Positions 15,280 to 22,913 of a stretch of 34,012 bases of DNA are shown here, piece by piece (position 1 is the stretch's first letter; each line of letters starts with the position of its first letter). A program made the translations under genes and the position numbers. Source of the stretch: Campylobacter helveticus. GTDB taxonomy: Bacteria > Campylobacterota > Campylobacteria > Campylobacterales > Campylobacteraceae. The stretch spans positions 1 to 34,012 of the forward strand of contig NZ_CP020480.1 in the NCBI RefSeq assembly GCF_002080395.1, in the 5' to 3' direction. The notes under the pieces were generated by a model, which had not been told where the DNA came from, searched no databases, and was given only the letters and a program-made list of their open reading frames with translations.

Positions 15280-15897
15280 ACTAAATTGAGCTTTTACTTC
15301 TTTAGCTGTTTTTTGTGGTATAATATCATTAGCAGGGCGGAGAAAATTAAGGTCTTTAATCAAGTGGTGAGGCTGACCTTGCTCACCCCTACCCTGTTCT
15401 TGTCTCTCGTTGTATCCTGTTTCGGTATATGCAGTAAGTAGCCTATTTGTGTTATTATATTCTCTACTCCCATATCTTATGGTGTTTCCATCATTTGCTT
15501 TGGTTTTCCAAGTATAACTCTTATGGAGTTTGTTATACTCCGCTTCCACGCCTTTAGCCACCTTAGGAAAAGAAAGCATTTCTTTAGTGGTAACCATACC
15601 TCTTAAACTTGGATTATCAAGGTGTTTAGTGATTTCTTTTTCCATAAAATCTTTATCCACTTTAATGTTTCCTGCTTCACTTTTAACCATAGTATGCGTT
15701 TTATCGTCTTTAAGCACCTTATACATACTAGAGCTTTCTTTTTTGCTTTGTCTATCCCAAGCGAGGTCTTTTAAGGCTTGTATTGCTTTTTCACATTGCT
15801 TAATGTTTTCTTCGGCTCTTGTGATATTTTTCTTTGTTTCTTTGACATAGTTTTCAAGTTCTAAAATCTTATTTTGCAAATCTTTTTCATTCATCAT
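15190..15897 (-). CDS. BECR-like ribonuclease toxin with secretion-like tail
   Basis: 235 residues. N-terminal coiled coil (1-45). The central region (about 95-170) contains KEMLSFPKVAKGVEAEYN, then YTWKTKANDGNTIRYGSRE and NTNRLLTAYTETGYNER. This pattern resembles the barnase-EndoU-colicin E5/D-RelE-like (BECR) nucleases known from phage proteins. The last 28 residues (EQIKTMQEAVKKAS, then RKLKENAKNKEIDL) are the shared tail. The gene is inserted between virB11 and the 93-residue gene, with ATGA overlaps on both sides. I infer an RNase toxin carried out by the secretion system beside it. The BECR call is tentative; the tail is certain. Confidence 0.68.
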   Translation of the reverse strand: MMNEKDLQNKILELENYVKETKKNITRAEENIKQCEKAIQALKDLAWDRQSKKESSSMYKVLKDDKTHTMVKSEAGNIKVDKDFMEKEITKHLDNPSLRGMVTTKEMLSFPKVAKGVEAEYNKLHKSYTWKTKANDGNTIRYGSREYNNTNRLLTAYTETGYNERQEQGRGEQGQPHHLIKDLNFLRPANDIIPQKTAKEVKAQFSQEQIKTMQEAVKKASRKLKENAKNKEIDL

Positions 15898-16883
15898 AAA
15901 GCCTCTTTAAAATAAATTTCACTTATTCTTCGCTTTCCTTGATAGGCATAAATATGCACGATAATATCGATTAAATCTCTTAGCATTGCATTAATGATTT
16001 CATAAGGGATACATTGTCCTTGAGGATTTTGCAAAATCATCATAGAAAGTCTTTTAAAAGCTTCTTCACTGCTTCCAGCGTGGCAAGAAGTTAAGCTTCC
16101 ACCATGCCCACTAGCTAAAACATTAACAAAATCATAAGTCTCAGCACCTCTAAGCTCTGCAAGTAGTATCCTATCAGGCTTCATTCTAAGGCAAGATTTT
16201 AAAAGTGTGGCAGAATTTAAAAAATCAGTGCTTTTTGCCTCACTTGGATAAAATAACTGCACGAAGTTTTTATGCTCATAGAATTTGATTTCTTCCACAT
16301 CTTCAATGGTAATAATCCGCTCATCAATGGGTATAAAGTCAATTAAGGACTTCATAAAAGTGGTTTTTCCACTTCCTGTTTCTCCGCAAATAACGATATT
16401 TTTACCAAAACTCACCGCCTTAGCTAAAAAATTTTTATAATTTTTGTTTTGATAAAGTTCCAAAAGTTCAATATTTTTCAAATTTGTTTGCTTTGAATTA
16501 AAATCTTTAACACTTTCAAAAAGTCCGCTTTTTTCATGGTCATTTATAGTAAAGCGTTTTTGAGAAGGTTTTCTTATGGTAATGCTTATCATCTCTCGTT
16601 TAGTTGCTGGAGGCATTACAATCTGCACCCTTTCACCTCCTACTAAAACACAAGAAAGAATAGGCTTTGACTTATCAATTTGGTCTTCTTTATAACTTGC
16701 ACTTGCTTGAGAAAAAGCTTCTGCTCCATCAAAATCTAGTTTTGTATCTTCACTTTCCCATTCCCCATTAGCATTTAAAAACCAAATTTTGTCCTCTCCG
16801 TTGTAACAAATTTCATTAATGAGTGGGTCATTTAAATATTTTCCAAAAAATGAAGAAGCATATTTTTGTAAAGAGATACTCAT
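15894..16883 (-). CDS. virB11: VirB11 secretion ATPase
   Basis: 329 residues, usual length. The hexameric ATPase at the inner face of the channel powers pilus assembly and substrate transfer. Walker A GETGSGKTTF at 167-176, an Asp box ITIEDVEEIKF (about 190-200), and HGGSLTSCHAGS (His box) near 258-269, all as expected. Overlaps ATGA with the toxin-like genes on both sides, showing they are read as one operon. The ribosome binding site comes from the tail of the upstream toxin-like gene. Firm. Confidence 0.95.
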   Translation of the reverse strand: MSISLQKYASSFFGKYLNDPLINEICYNGEDKIWFLNANGEWESEDTKLDFDGAEAFSQASASYKEDQIDKSKPILSCVLVGGERVQIVMPPATKREMISITIRKPSQKRFTINDHEKSGLFESVKDFNSKQTNLKNIELLELYQNKNYKNFLAKAVSFGKNIVICGETGSGKTTFMKSLIDFIPIDERIITIEDVEEIKFYEHKNFVQLFYPSEAKSTDFLNSATLLKSCLRMKPDRILLAELRGAETYDFVNVLASGHGGSLTSCHAGSSEEAFKRLSMMILQNPQGQCIPYEIINAMLRDLIDIIVHIYAYQGKRRISEIYFKEAL

Positions 16884-16966
16884 AATTCAATCTCCTTGTT
16901 TTTTGCATTTTCTTTTAATTTCTGTGAAGCTTTTTTAACCGCCTCTTGCATAGTTTTGATTTGCTC
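16880..16966 (-). repeat. Tail-module copy 4
   Basis: Codes for the same tail. Its distal 36 bp are identical to those of copy 3, including the built-in AAGGAG that serves virB11. The proximal part matches copies 2 and 3 with a few changes. Confidence 0.85.
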
Positions 16967-17464
16967 TTGTTTTATTTCTTTATTTTCATAGTATTCTCTT
17001 ACCTTAGGATTTTTAAATTCCATTTTTTCATTAAGATTTCTATCAGAGTAAAAGGTTATAATTATCTCATCAAAGGGGGATAGTGGCGGGATGAGACCCT
17101 CCCCTTTGATTTTATCAGTTGCTATTCTAAAACGCACACCCTCATCATTTTCCCATTCAAAAACCTTTCCTCCTCTTCCGTCATCAAAAGGTTCTTTAAA
17201 TATTTTTAAATATTCTCTTATGGAGTTGCCAAGATTTAACAATTCTTCTAAGTTAATTTCTCCCTCACTGCCTTTTTCTAAGTGGAGTTTAATATGCTCT
17301 GCACCTCTTCCTTTATCTCTTCTTTCGTTGTGCCAACCTTTTATATAATGCACGACATAATCTATAATGATATTTTCAATGGCTTCAAGTTCAGCATTAA
17401 TAGGCGTTGAGTTTTTTTCATTAAAACTTACATTATAGATATTTCTTTTTTCTTTTTTACTCAT
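16880..17464 (-). CDS. Second BECR-like nuclease toxin with secretion-like tail
   Basis: 194 residues. A central region (about 50-150) reads GRGAEHIKLHL, EINLEELLNLGNSIREYL, FEWENDEGVRFRIATDK and IITFYSDRNL, a layout typical of phage-associated barnase/colicin-like nucleases (conserved H, then R-containing strands and a final YSDRN strand). The C-terminal 28 residues (EQIKTMQEAVKKAS, then QKLKENAKNKEIEL) are the shared tail. It overlaps virB10 and virB11 by ATGA each, so it is an integral operon gene. No separate immunity gene adjoins it. Nuclease call tentative; tail certain. Confidence 0.65.
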   Translation of the reverse strand: MSKKEKRNIYNVSFNEKNSTPINAELEAIENIIIDYVVHYIKGWHNERRDKGRGAEHIKLHLEKGSEGEINLEELLNLGNSIREYLKIFKEPFDDGRGGKVFEWENDEGVRFRIATDKIKGEGLIPPLSPFDEIIITFYSDRNLNEKMEFKNPKVREYYENKEIKQEQIKTMQEAVKKASQKLKENAKNKEIEL

Positions 17465-18612
17465 CTTTTTTGCCTTAGCCCATAAACTTTAGAAAAGTCA
17501 ATATCCCTATTTACATACACGCCTACTAAATCGCCTTGATTTTTGTATAAAGTCGGCTTAATATCAATCATCTTTTCTAAAGCAATCTCCGCTATTTTAG
17601 AGGCTTGCTCTCTTGAATTTTCCGTGTAATCGTAATAATTATTCCCTTTAGAATTATTAGAAAGTTTATCCGCAATCACTGAAAAGCTATCGTCAATAAT
17701 GCTTAGTAAAATTGCTGCTCCAAATCGTTTCATATAGTGATGATTAACATAGCCCTCCATTCCACTTGCACCTAGTTCATCACTTGCATTTGAATTAACA
17801 GGAATTAAAATATTATTTGGAGTTCTAATTTCTTGCCATATTACAAAAAGTCTTGTTGAGCCGTCATTTAACTCACCACCACTATAACTACCTGTGATGA
17901 TACTTCCTTTTTCAATGAGTAGAGTATGCCCATTACTTGAATATACATCGTTACTTACTATACAAGCAATTCCACCTTTTACTTCACTCACCAACCTTGT
18001 TTTTAAGGCGCAACCTATATAAGTGCCTTTGGTTAAAGTGAGACTAGGATTAAATTTAGAATAGCTTGCCACGCTCGGCGTAAAAACTTCACCCTTGCAT
18101 AGAATTACCACCTAAAGAATTATTATTTGCAAGACTTTCAAGCTTTCCGCCTCCATTTTGGCCCAAATTCAAGCACGGTATTTGGCTTATCATATAGACT
18201 TAAATCACTGCTTTGAGAATTTTGATTAGGGTTTGCTTCATTTGCATTTGAAGCAACAACACTTACGCTTAAGCCCTTAATAATTCTAGGTTTTACAATA
18301 GGACTTTTTTCTGCTATTTGAATGTTTTGACTTGAATTAGCTAAAGTTTGAGGTTCATCTTGTGGCTCAAAATTCTTTCCTATAACAGAATCATTTAGGC
18401 GAAGCGTTTTCGTTAAATTCTTTATCTTTAATGCTTTCTTGCATAGAACTTTCTTTTTGCACTTTTATTTCATTTGTGTTTTCTTTTTTTAAAAGCACCC
18501 ATACAACTATACCTACTACTAAAAAAGCACTTAAAGCGAAGATGGCAAGAGCTTTAAAATTTTTCGTCCTTAACTGCTCTAAGTGATTGTTGTGATTGAT
18601 ATTTTCACTCAT
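17461..18612 (-). pseudogene. virB10: virB10, core-channel protein, three frameshifts
   Basis: VirB10 spans both membranes and forms the core channel with VirB7 and VirB9. The N-terminal part (ATG at 18612, overlapping virB9; membrane helix AIFALSAFLVVGIVVWVLL) stops at 18391. The proline-rich linker continues in a second frame from about 18395 to 18170, then in a third frame to about 18092. The C-terminal domain (KGTYIGCALKT, VYSSNGHTLLIEKGS, DLVGVYVNRDIDFSKVYG) then runs in the original frame to the stop at 17461. Each shift equals one extra base, near AAA (18394-18396), at 18170, and in GGG (18092-18094). With three bases removed the gene would give 383 residues, a normal VirB10 length. 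This is either sequence error or a truly broken gene; a working plasmid needs it intact. Confidence 0.85.
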
Positions 18613-19555
18613 CTTTAAGTCCAAGCTCTTTTAGGTTTTTAATATTTTGTTCTTTTTTCTTGCTTTTTTCATCAAGTAACACTCTTTCAACTTCTTTATC
18701 GTTTGTGGTTTGTGGTGTCGAATTAAGTGGATTTTTGGCATAGCCACGATTAAAAATTCCTACAACTTTCTCCCCACTTCTTAGTAGAATTTTTGGTAGA
18801 GTTTTATGAATAACTAAAACATCATAATTTCCAATCTTCTTAATATGTGTGTTTAAAATGCTTTCTTTGCCTAGCTCATAAGCAAAAACGGCAGGAAAAG
18901 TTTTAGTATTGTCAAAACCTAAGTAAGTAAAAACGCCATCATCATAAGCAAAATTTGGGGCGATACTTTCACTTTCTTTATTAACTTTCATATAAAAATC
19001 CCAATTTCTAGGCACGGAAACTCGATTTAAAGAAGTGTCGATTTTATCTTCTTCTATTTGCTTTTTAAGCTCGGCTTGAAGCTTTTGGACATTTTCAAGC
19101 TCTTTTTGAGGATAAGAAAAAGAGAGTTTATAAACCTTTTCTTTGGAGTTTAAAACTAAATCAAATACATACATATTTAAATTTGTCGTTACGATTAAAT
19201 TTGTCTTCCATTCGGCAGGATTTGGGTCGACAATAATTTCACTAATGGCATTGCCTTCTTCTGGGTTTTCGCTGTGTATATATTTTGTGGTATAAGCCTT
19301 TGGTTTAATAAAAAGCAAATTTCCCTTATCAGTAAGTTCCCAGCCTTGAGAAAAGCCTGTTGCCGTATTGATAATTCTTTCATCTTTGCTAAATTCAACT
19401 ACGCTCACATAACCATTAGCTGAAGCAATTCTAAATACCTGATGGGCATTAAAAACGGCGTAAGTAATTTTCTTATCATACTTGCTAGTTTGTGGAAGCT
19501 CTAAAGCATTTAAAAAACTACACATTAAAAACGAAACTAAAATCAATTTTTTCAT
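18605..19555 (-). CDS. virB9: VirB9 core-complex protein
   Basis: 316 residues with a signal peptide (MKKLILVSFLMCSFLNA). Recognisable family segments: AHQVFRIASANGYVSVVEFS, RIINTATGFSQGWEL and LIVTTNLNMYVFDL in the N-terminal domain; FTYLGFDNTKTFPAVFA and the VLVIHKTLPKILLRSG region near the C-terminus, where VirB9 forms the outer-membrane ring with VirB7 and VirB10. Periplasmic. Overlaps virB8 (19552-19555) and virB10. Firm. Confidence 0.93.
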   Translation of the reverse strand: MKKLILVSFLMCSFLNALELPQTSKYDKKITYAVFNAHQVFRIASANGYVSVVEFSKDERIINTATGFSQGWELTDKGNLLFIKPKAYTTKYIHSENPEEGNAISEIIVDPNPAEWKTNLIVTTNLNMYVFDLVLNSKEKVYKLSFSYPQKELENVQKLQAELKKQIEEDKIDTSLNRVSVPRNWDFYMKVNKESESIAPNFAYDDGVFTYLGFDNTKTFPAVFAYELGKESILNTHIKKIGNYDVLVIHKTLPKILLRSGEKVVGIFNRGYAKNPLNSTPQTTNDKEVERVLLDEKSKKKEQNIKNLKELGLKDE

Positions 19556-20211
19556 TTTGAAATTTCCTCATCAATTCTATAAGTTAAGACTTTAAAACCT
19601 AAAGGGTTTAAAATTCTATTTTTTTCTTGCATTTCATTTAAAAGATACTTGTAAGATAGGGTAATAACCTTAGTGGAGAGACTTTCTTCTTTTGAATTTT
19701 TATTCGTGCTTTTTAGATTAATTCTTGCTGTAGCTGTTTTTATGCCGTTGCTCTCACCCAAAACAACACTTAGAATATTAACTTCTACTTTAGTAAAGCT
19801 TCCAAGTCTAGAATCCCTTGAGTTTTCACCACTATAAATTGCTCTATAACTTTCTGCCACTTCAGGACTTGAAAGAAGCTGAGTAAAAATATAATCTTGG
19901 TTAAGCATATCGAAAAAGTAGCCCTCTCTCGCTTTAATATATTGCCCTATAAAATGCTTATCTAAAGCTTCATTTTGTGTAATTTGCTTTTCATCAAGTG
20001 TGGTTAAAATATCCACCATTCCTGTGGTATTATCCACACGAATCACATAAGGCTCAACCGTTTTGAGCGGAGTTAAAACTAACACAGCAAGAATACTTAA
20101 AAGCGTGATAAAAACGCTGACAATTGCGATAAGCCACGCTTTTTTATTACTTTGTTCGATAAGATATTTTACCGAAGTCTCAAAATCAAAACTATCTTTA
20201 TAAATACTCAT
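19552..20211 (-). CDS. virB8: VirB8 inner-membrane assembly factor
   Basis: 219 residues. A short cytoplasmic start, one membrane helix (about 25-46, AWLIAIVSVFITLLSILAVL) and a periplasmic domain with the family features VEPYVIRVDNTTGMVDIL and YVKARE-like segment YIKAREGYFF. VirB8 nucleates the inner-membrane complex. ATGA overlaps with its neighbours on both sides. Firm. Confidence 0.93.
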   Translation of the reverse strand: MSIYKDSFDFETSVKYLIEQSNKKAWLIAIVSVFITLLSILAVLVLTPLKTVEPYVIRVDNTTGMVDILTTLDEKQITQNEALDKHFIGQYIKAREGYFFDMLNQDYIFTQLLSSPEVAESYRAIYSGENSRDSRLGSFTKVEVNILSVVLGESNGIKTATARINLKSTNKNSKEESLSTKVITLSYKYLLNEMQEKNRILNPLGFKVLTYRIDEEISK

Positions 20212-20417
20212 TTAGGCTCTTCCAAAACTTCAAGTTCTTTTTCTAAAGCTCCAATTTCCATTTTTAAGAGCATAAATTCTTTAAACATCTCTATTAAAGT
20301 TTCCTGCTTGACTTGTAGTTGAGAAGTAATGATTTTTTTCGTTTTATCTTTGCCTATTCTTGCTTTGTATTCTTCAATATCTAAGTCCAAAAAGTTTGAT
20401 AAATTTAACTCAGCCAT
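20208..20417 (-). CDS. Small coiled-coil protein in the virB operon
   Basis: 69 residues, acidic and helical (LIEMFKEFMLLKMEIGALEK), no signal or membrane segment. The start (ATGGCTGAG) overlaps the stop of the virB7 frame, with GGGGAAAAC as ribosome binding site. It overlaps virB8 by ATGA. No family recognised. Small cytoplasmic helpers occur at this place in related operons, but its role is unknown. Confidence 0.62.
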   Translation of the reverse strand: MAELNLSNFLDLDIEEYKARIGKDKTKKIITSQLQVKQETLIEMFKEFMLLKMEIGALEKELEVLEEPK

Positions 20418-20553
20418 TGTTTTCCCCTAAATTTTGTTTAATTTCTTCTGAATTGACAGGCACTAAATTACCGTCAAATAAACTATCTTTAGTATTTTTA
20501 GACGCACAAGCGATAAAAAATACACTCAAAAATACTAAAAAAATGGTTTTCAT
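20411..20553 (-). pseudogene. virB7: virB7-type lipoprotein with a frameshift
   Basis: Between virB6 and the 69-residue gene there is a small lipoprotein frame in VirB7's usual place. Starting at the ATG at 20553 (preceded by AAAGGAG), the frame opens MKTIFLVFLSVF, but it leaves the lipobox frame at a T-run (five A's at 20516-20520 on the plus strand). One extra T would give a signal ending FFIAC-ASKNTKDSLFDG and a 47-residue product ending at the TGA at 20411-20413. As written, the product would stop after about 29 residues. Either an error in a homopolymer run, a phase-variable tract, or real loss. Confidence 0.7.
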
Positions 20554-20563
20554 TTTTACTCCT

Positions 20564-21559
20564 TTAACCACTGATTTGACCCCAAGCTTTTTTAGCTAAC
20601 CAAGCACCACCTTTACCCAAACCTAGTCCTGCCTTATAAACTCCTTTGCCTGTCCCCCAAGCACCTTTACCAGCTAATTTTCCTCCTTTCCAGCCTAGTT
20701 TTCCTGCTGTTTTTCCACCACGAAAAGCAAGTCCCACACCTGAGCCTAGTTGTCCCATTGCTCCACCTGCTGAAGCGTCTAAACTGACCTGAGCTAAATT
20801 TGAAGCTAATCCTTGCATTGTGCTTACAATTGTGATTAAAATAGCAGAGATTAAAATAGGAAATGCAATAGTTATAAAAAGGCTATCGCTTTTATTTCCT
20901 TGACTATATAAAGTCGTTAAATTTCCACAAATAAAATCAATGAAATTTGTTAGTAAGATAAGTAAAATAATGTTTGAGAAAAACATTTGTAACCATTGCT
21001 GAAAAACTTGTTTAGTCGTTTGATACATAAAGAAAAGCAAGGCTAAAGGTAAAACTATAATGAGTAAAGTATTTGTTATGCTTGTTTTGATGATTGAAAA
21101 AGCAAAACTTAAAATTACAGCCAAATAAGAAATTATCATAAAAAGACAAACAAAAAAACCAATAAGTTTTTCAAGACCAGAATAAGTTTTCCAAACTTCC
21201 TCCAAACTTGTAAAAAAGCTATTGTTTAATTCATCGAGTTTTGCATAAAATACCGACCCGCCACCAGCCCACTCATAGACGGCGTTTAAAGTATCAATCG
21301 TTAAATTGAGCCAACCATTAACATTTAAAACAAAACACAAAATAAGCATTTTTCTGCCTATATCCCAAGCTAATTCTCTTATAGGGTCTTGCTGTCTTCC
21401 AGCCATAGTTAAGTAGCCTTGATACATAATGCTAATAACTATCATTGAGGAAATAATGGCTTGTAATTCTATAAATTTATCGTTTAAACTCGCATTTTTT
21501 AATAGCTCAAAGGATTGTTCAACAATAGCACCTAAATTTGAAAAAATTTCTGTTTGCAT
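20564..21559 (-). CDS. virB6: VirB6 polytopic channel protein
   Basis: 331 residues with five or more membrane helices between about 30 and 245 (IISSMIVISIMYQGYL, LIGFFVCLFMIISYLAVIL, LLIIVLPLALLFFMYQ, IILLILLTNFIDFICG, ITIAFPILISAILITIV). The C-terminus is Gly/Lys-rich and cytoplasmic. VirB6 helps move substrates across the inner membrane. The start overlaps the virB5 stop at 21559. Family call from topology and operon place; firm enough. Confidence 0.87.
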   Translation of the reverse strand: MQTEIFSNLGAIVEQSFELLKNASLNDKFIELQAIISSMIVISIMYQGYLTMAGRQQDPIRELAWDIGRKMLILCFVLNVNGWLNLTIDTLNAVYEWAGGGSVFYAKLDELNNSFFTSLEEVWKTYSGLEKLIGFFVCLFMIISYLAVILSFAFSIIKTSITNTLLIIVLPLALLFFMYQTTKQVFQQWLQMFFSNIILLILLTNFIDFICGNLTTLYSQGNKSDSLFITIAFPILISAILITIVSTMQGLASNLAQVSLDASAGGAMGQLGSGVGLAFRGGKTAGKLGWKGGKLAGKGAWGTGKGVYKAGLGLGKGGAWLAKKAWGQISG

Positions 21560-22296
21560 TATTTTTTAAATCCTTGAGGGATAAAATCTTCTTGCATTCC
21601 TTTTGAAATCATTTGATTGATTTGCTCTTCTTTTGCTCTTCTTTCTGCCTCATAGCGATAATGTTCATTTTGTAAATTTGCATTAATAACCTGCAACTTT
21701 GCTGTTTGGACACTTAAAGCATTAGCCAAATCTTGACTTTCTTTAATATCTTTGCTTTGTTTCATTTTTGCATCAATTTCTTGTATTACTTTTGCAATAC
21801 CATTTAATTGTTTTGATTTTTCTTGTGTGCTTTGTATTTCAGCCGCAGTGGTGAGCATTTGAGAAAGGCAAATATTTCTTCTATTTGTATCTTGTATAAA
21901 TTCACACCTATCAAAAATCATATACTTAGAGTAAGTATCTTTTAATTTATCTTTGATAAAACCATCAGGGTCGCTTAAAACCTTTTCGTTAAAGTCTTGG
22001 ATATTCTCATAAGCCCTACCAAAATCTGCATAAATTTGAGAAAAGTCCTTAAGTGTTGAAAGAGAATCTTTAATTCCTGTTTTTGCCTTTAATTCTTCGG
22101 CATAAGCTTGAAGCTGTTTTTGATAGTGAGCTACTGTTTCACTCCACCTTGAAGCTTCTTTAGCCCATTCTGCTACTTGCTTTGCATTTTGCATAGACAT
22201 TTGTTGATTTGCAGTGGTATCTACTACAGGAATACCAGCACCAAAACATTGAGATAGCGACACTAAAACAGCAAGACTTAAATGTGAAAATTTCAT
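21559..22296 (-). CDS. virB5: VirB5-type minor pilus component
   Basis: 245 residues with a signal peptide (about 1-19, LAVLVSLSQCFGAG) and long helices (VAEWAKEASRWSETVAHYQK, QDFNEKVLSDPDG) typical of VirB5/TraC pilus-tip proteins. Two cysteines (DRCEFIQDTNRRNICL) may form a disulfide. The final residues GMQEDFIPQGFKK are almost the same as the end of the EexN lipoprotein at 33122-33427 (GMKEDFIPQGFKK before its NN end), and the DNA is shared too. This suggests a link between pilus tip and exclusion. Overlaps virB6 and rha. Confidence 0.87.
   Translation of the reverse strand: MKFSHLSLAVLVSLSQCFGAGIPVVDTTANQQMSMQNAKQVAEWAKEASRWSETVAHYQKQLQAYAEELKAKTGIKDSLSTLKDFSQIYADFGRAYENIQDFNEKVLSDPDGFIKDKLKDTYSKYMIFDRCEFIQDTNRRNICLSQMLTTAAEIQSTQEKSKQLNGIAKVIQEIDAKMKQSKDIKESQDLANALSVQTAKLQVINANLQNEHYRYEAERRAKEEQINQMISKGMQEDFIPQGFKK
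21562..21600 (-). repeat. Short repeat shared by ends of virB5 and eexN
   Basis: The 24 bp at 21562-21585 are identical to 33131-33154, and similarity goes on a further ~12 bp with single changes. It codes MxEDFIPQGFKK in both. Confidence 0.8.
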
Positions 22297-22913
22297 TTTT
22301 TCTCCTTAGGTGATTTGATTTTACGAGTTTGAAAAGATATGTTAAAATTTATATTTGGGTCTTTTGGTGTGCGATTATCTACAAGATAATTTAAAGAGAA
22401 AATATTTTTAGCTTCTCTTGTGTGAGGTTTATTTGTGATAAGCACATTAATTTCATAGTCGTCTTGTGGCAAATTAGGATAAATTTGTCTCATTAAATCT
22501 GTTAAGTATTTATTAGGACTATAAATTTCTTTTTGCAAAAGCTTTTCCATAGTATTAAAAGCATCAATAAAAGCGATTTTCCATTGCAATGCCTTTTTAC
22601 CTGTAAAGCCCATCGCTAAAAGTGAAAAACCATCACGAGTAATTTTATACATAGGCATTTTTCTATTAACAAGCTTACCACTCTTAGGGTTCGTTGTTTT
22701 CGATATTCTTACGACCTCCCCAAAGTTGAGTAATTCGTTAGAAGCACCTATTTCTCGCAAATCTTTTAAAAGATTTTCAATGTCTCTTAAGACATGATCA
22801 TGTCTTTTTCCAAAAACCCTAGCTATATCTAAACTCGTGCAAAAAGTCTTATTTTCATTTGCTGAAAATTTCACTTCACAATCATTGATAATTAAAGAAT
22901 GCAAGAAACTCAT
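22293..22913 (-). CDS. Rha-family (phage regulator) protein in virB operon
   Basis: 206 residues. The N-terminal half matches the phage regulatory protein Rha: TSLDIARVFGKRHDHVLRDI (about 27-46), then YKITRDGFSLLAMGFTGKKA and QWKIAFIDAFNTME (about 88-122). These usually act as DNA-binding antirepressor-like regulators of phages. Here the gene is locked in the secretion operon, overlapping virB3/4 and virB5 by ATGA. The C-terminal 80 residues are not familiar. It could regulate the operon or have been co-opted for another task. Confidence 0.85.
   Translation of the reverse strand: MSFLHSLIINDCEVKFSANENKTFCTSLDIARVFGKRHDHVLRDIENLLKDLREIGASNELLNFGEVVRISKTTNPKSGKLVNRKMPMYKITRDGFSLLAMGFTGKKALQWKIAFIDAFNTMEKLLQKEIYSPNKYLTDLMRQIYPNLPQDDYEINVLITNKPHTREAKNIFSLNYLVDNRTPKDPNINFNISFQTRKIKSPKEKK

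Noticed and set aside
15530-15850. Plus-strand 106-residue frame opposite the 235-residue toxin-like gene
   Set aside because: Antisense shadow of a gene supported by its tail, overlaps and neighbours.
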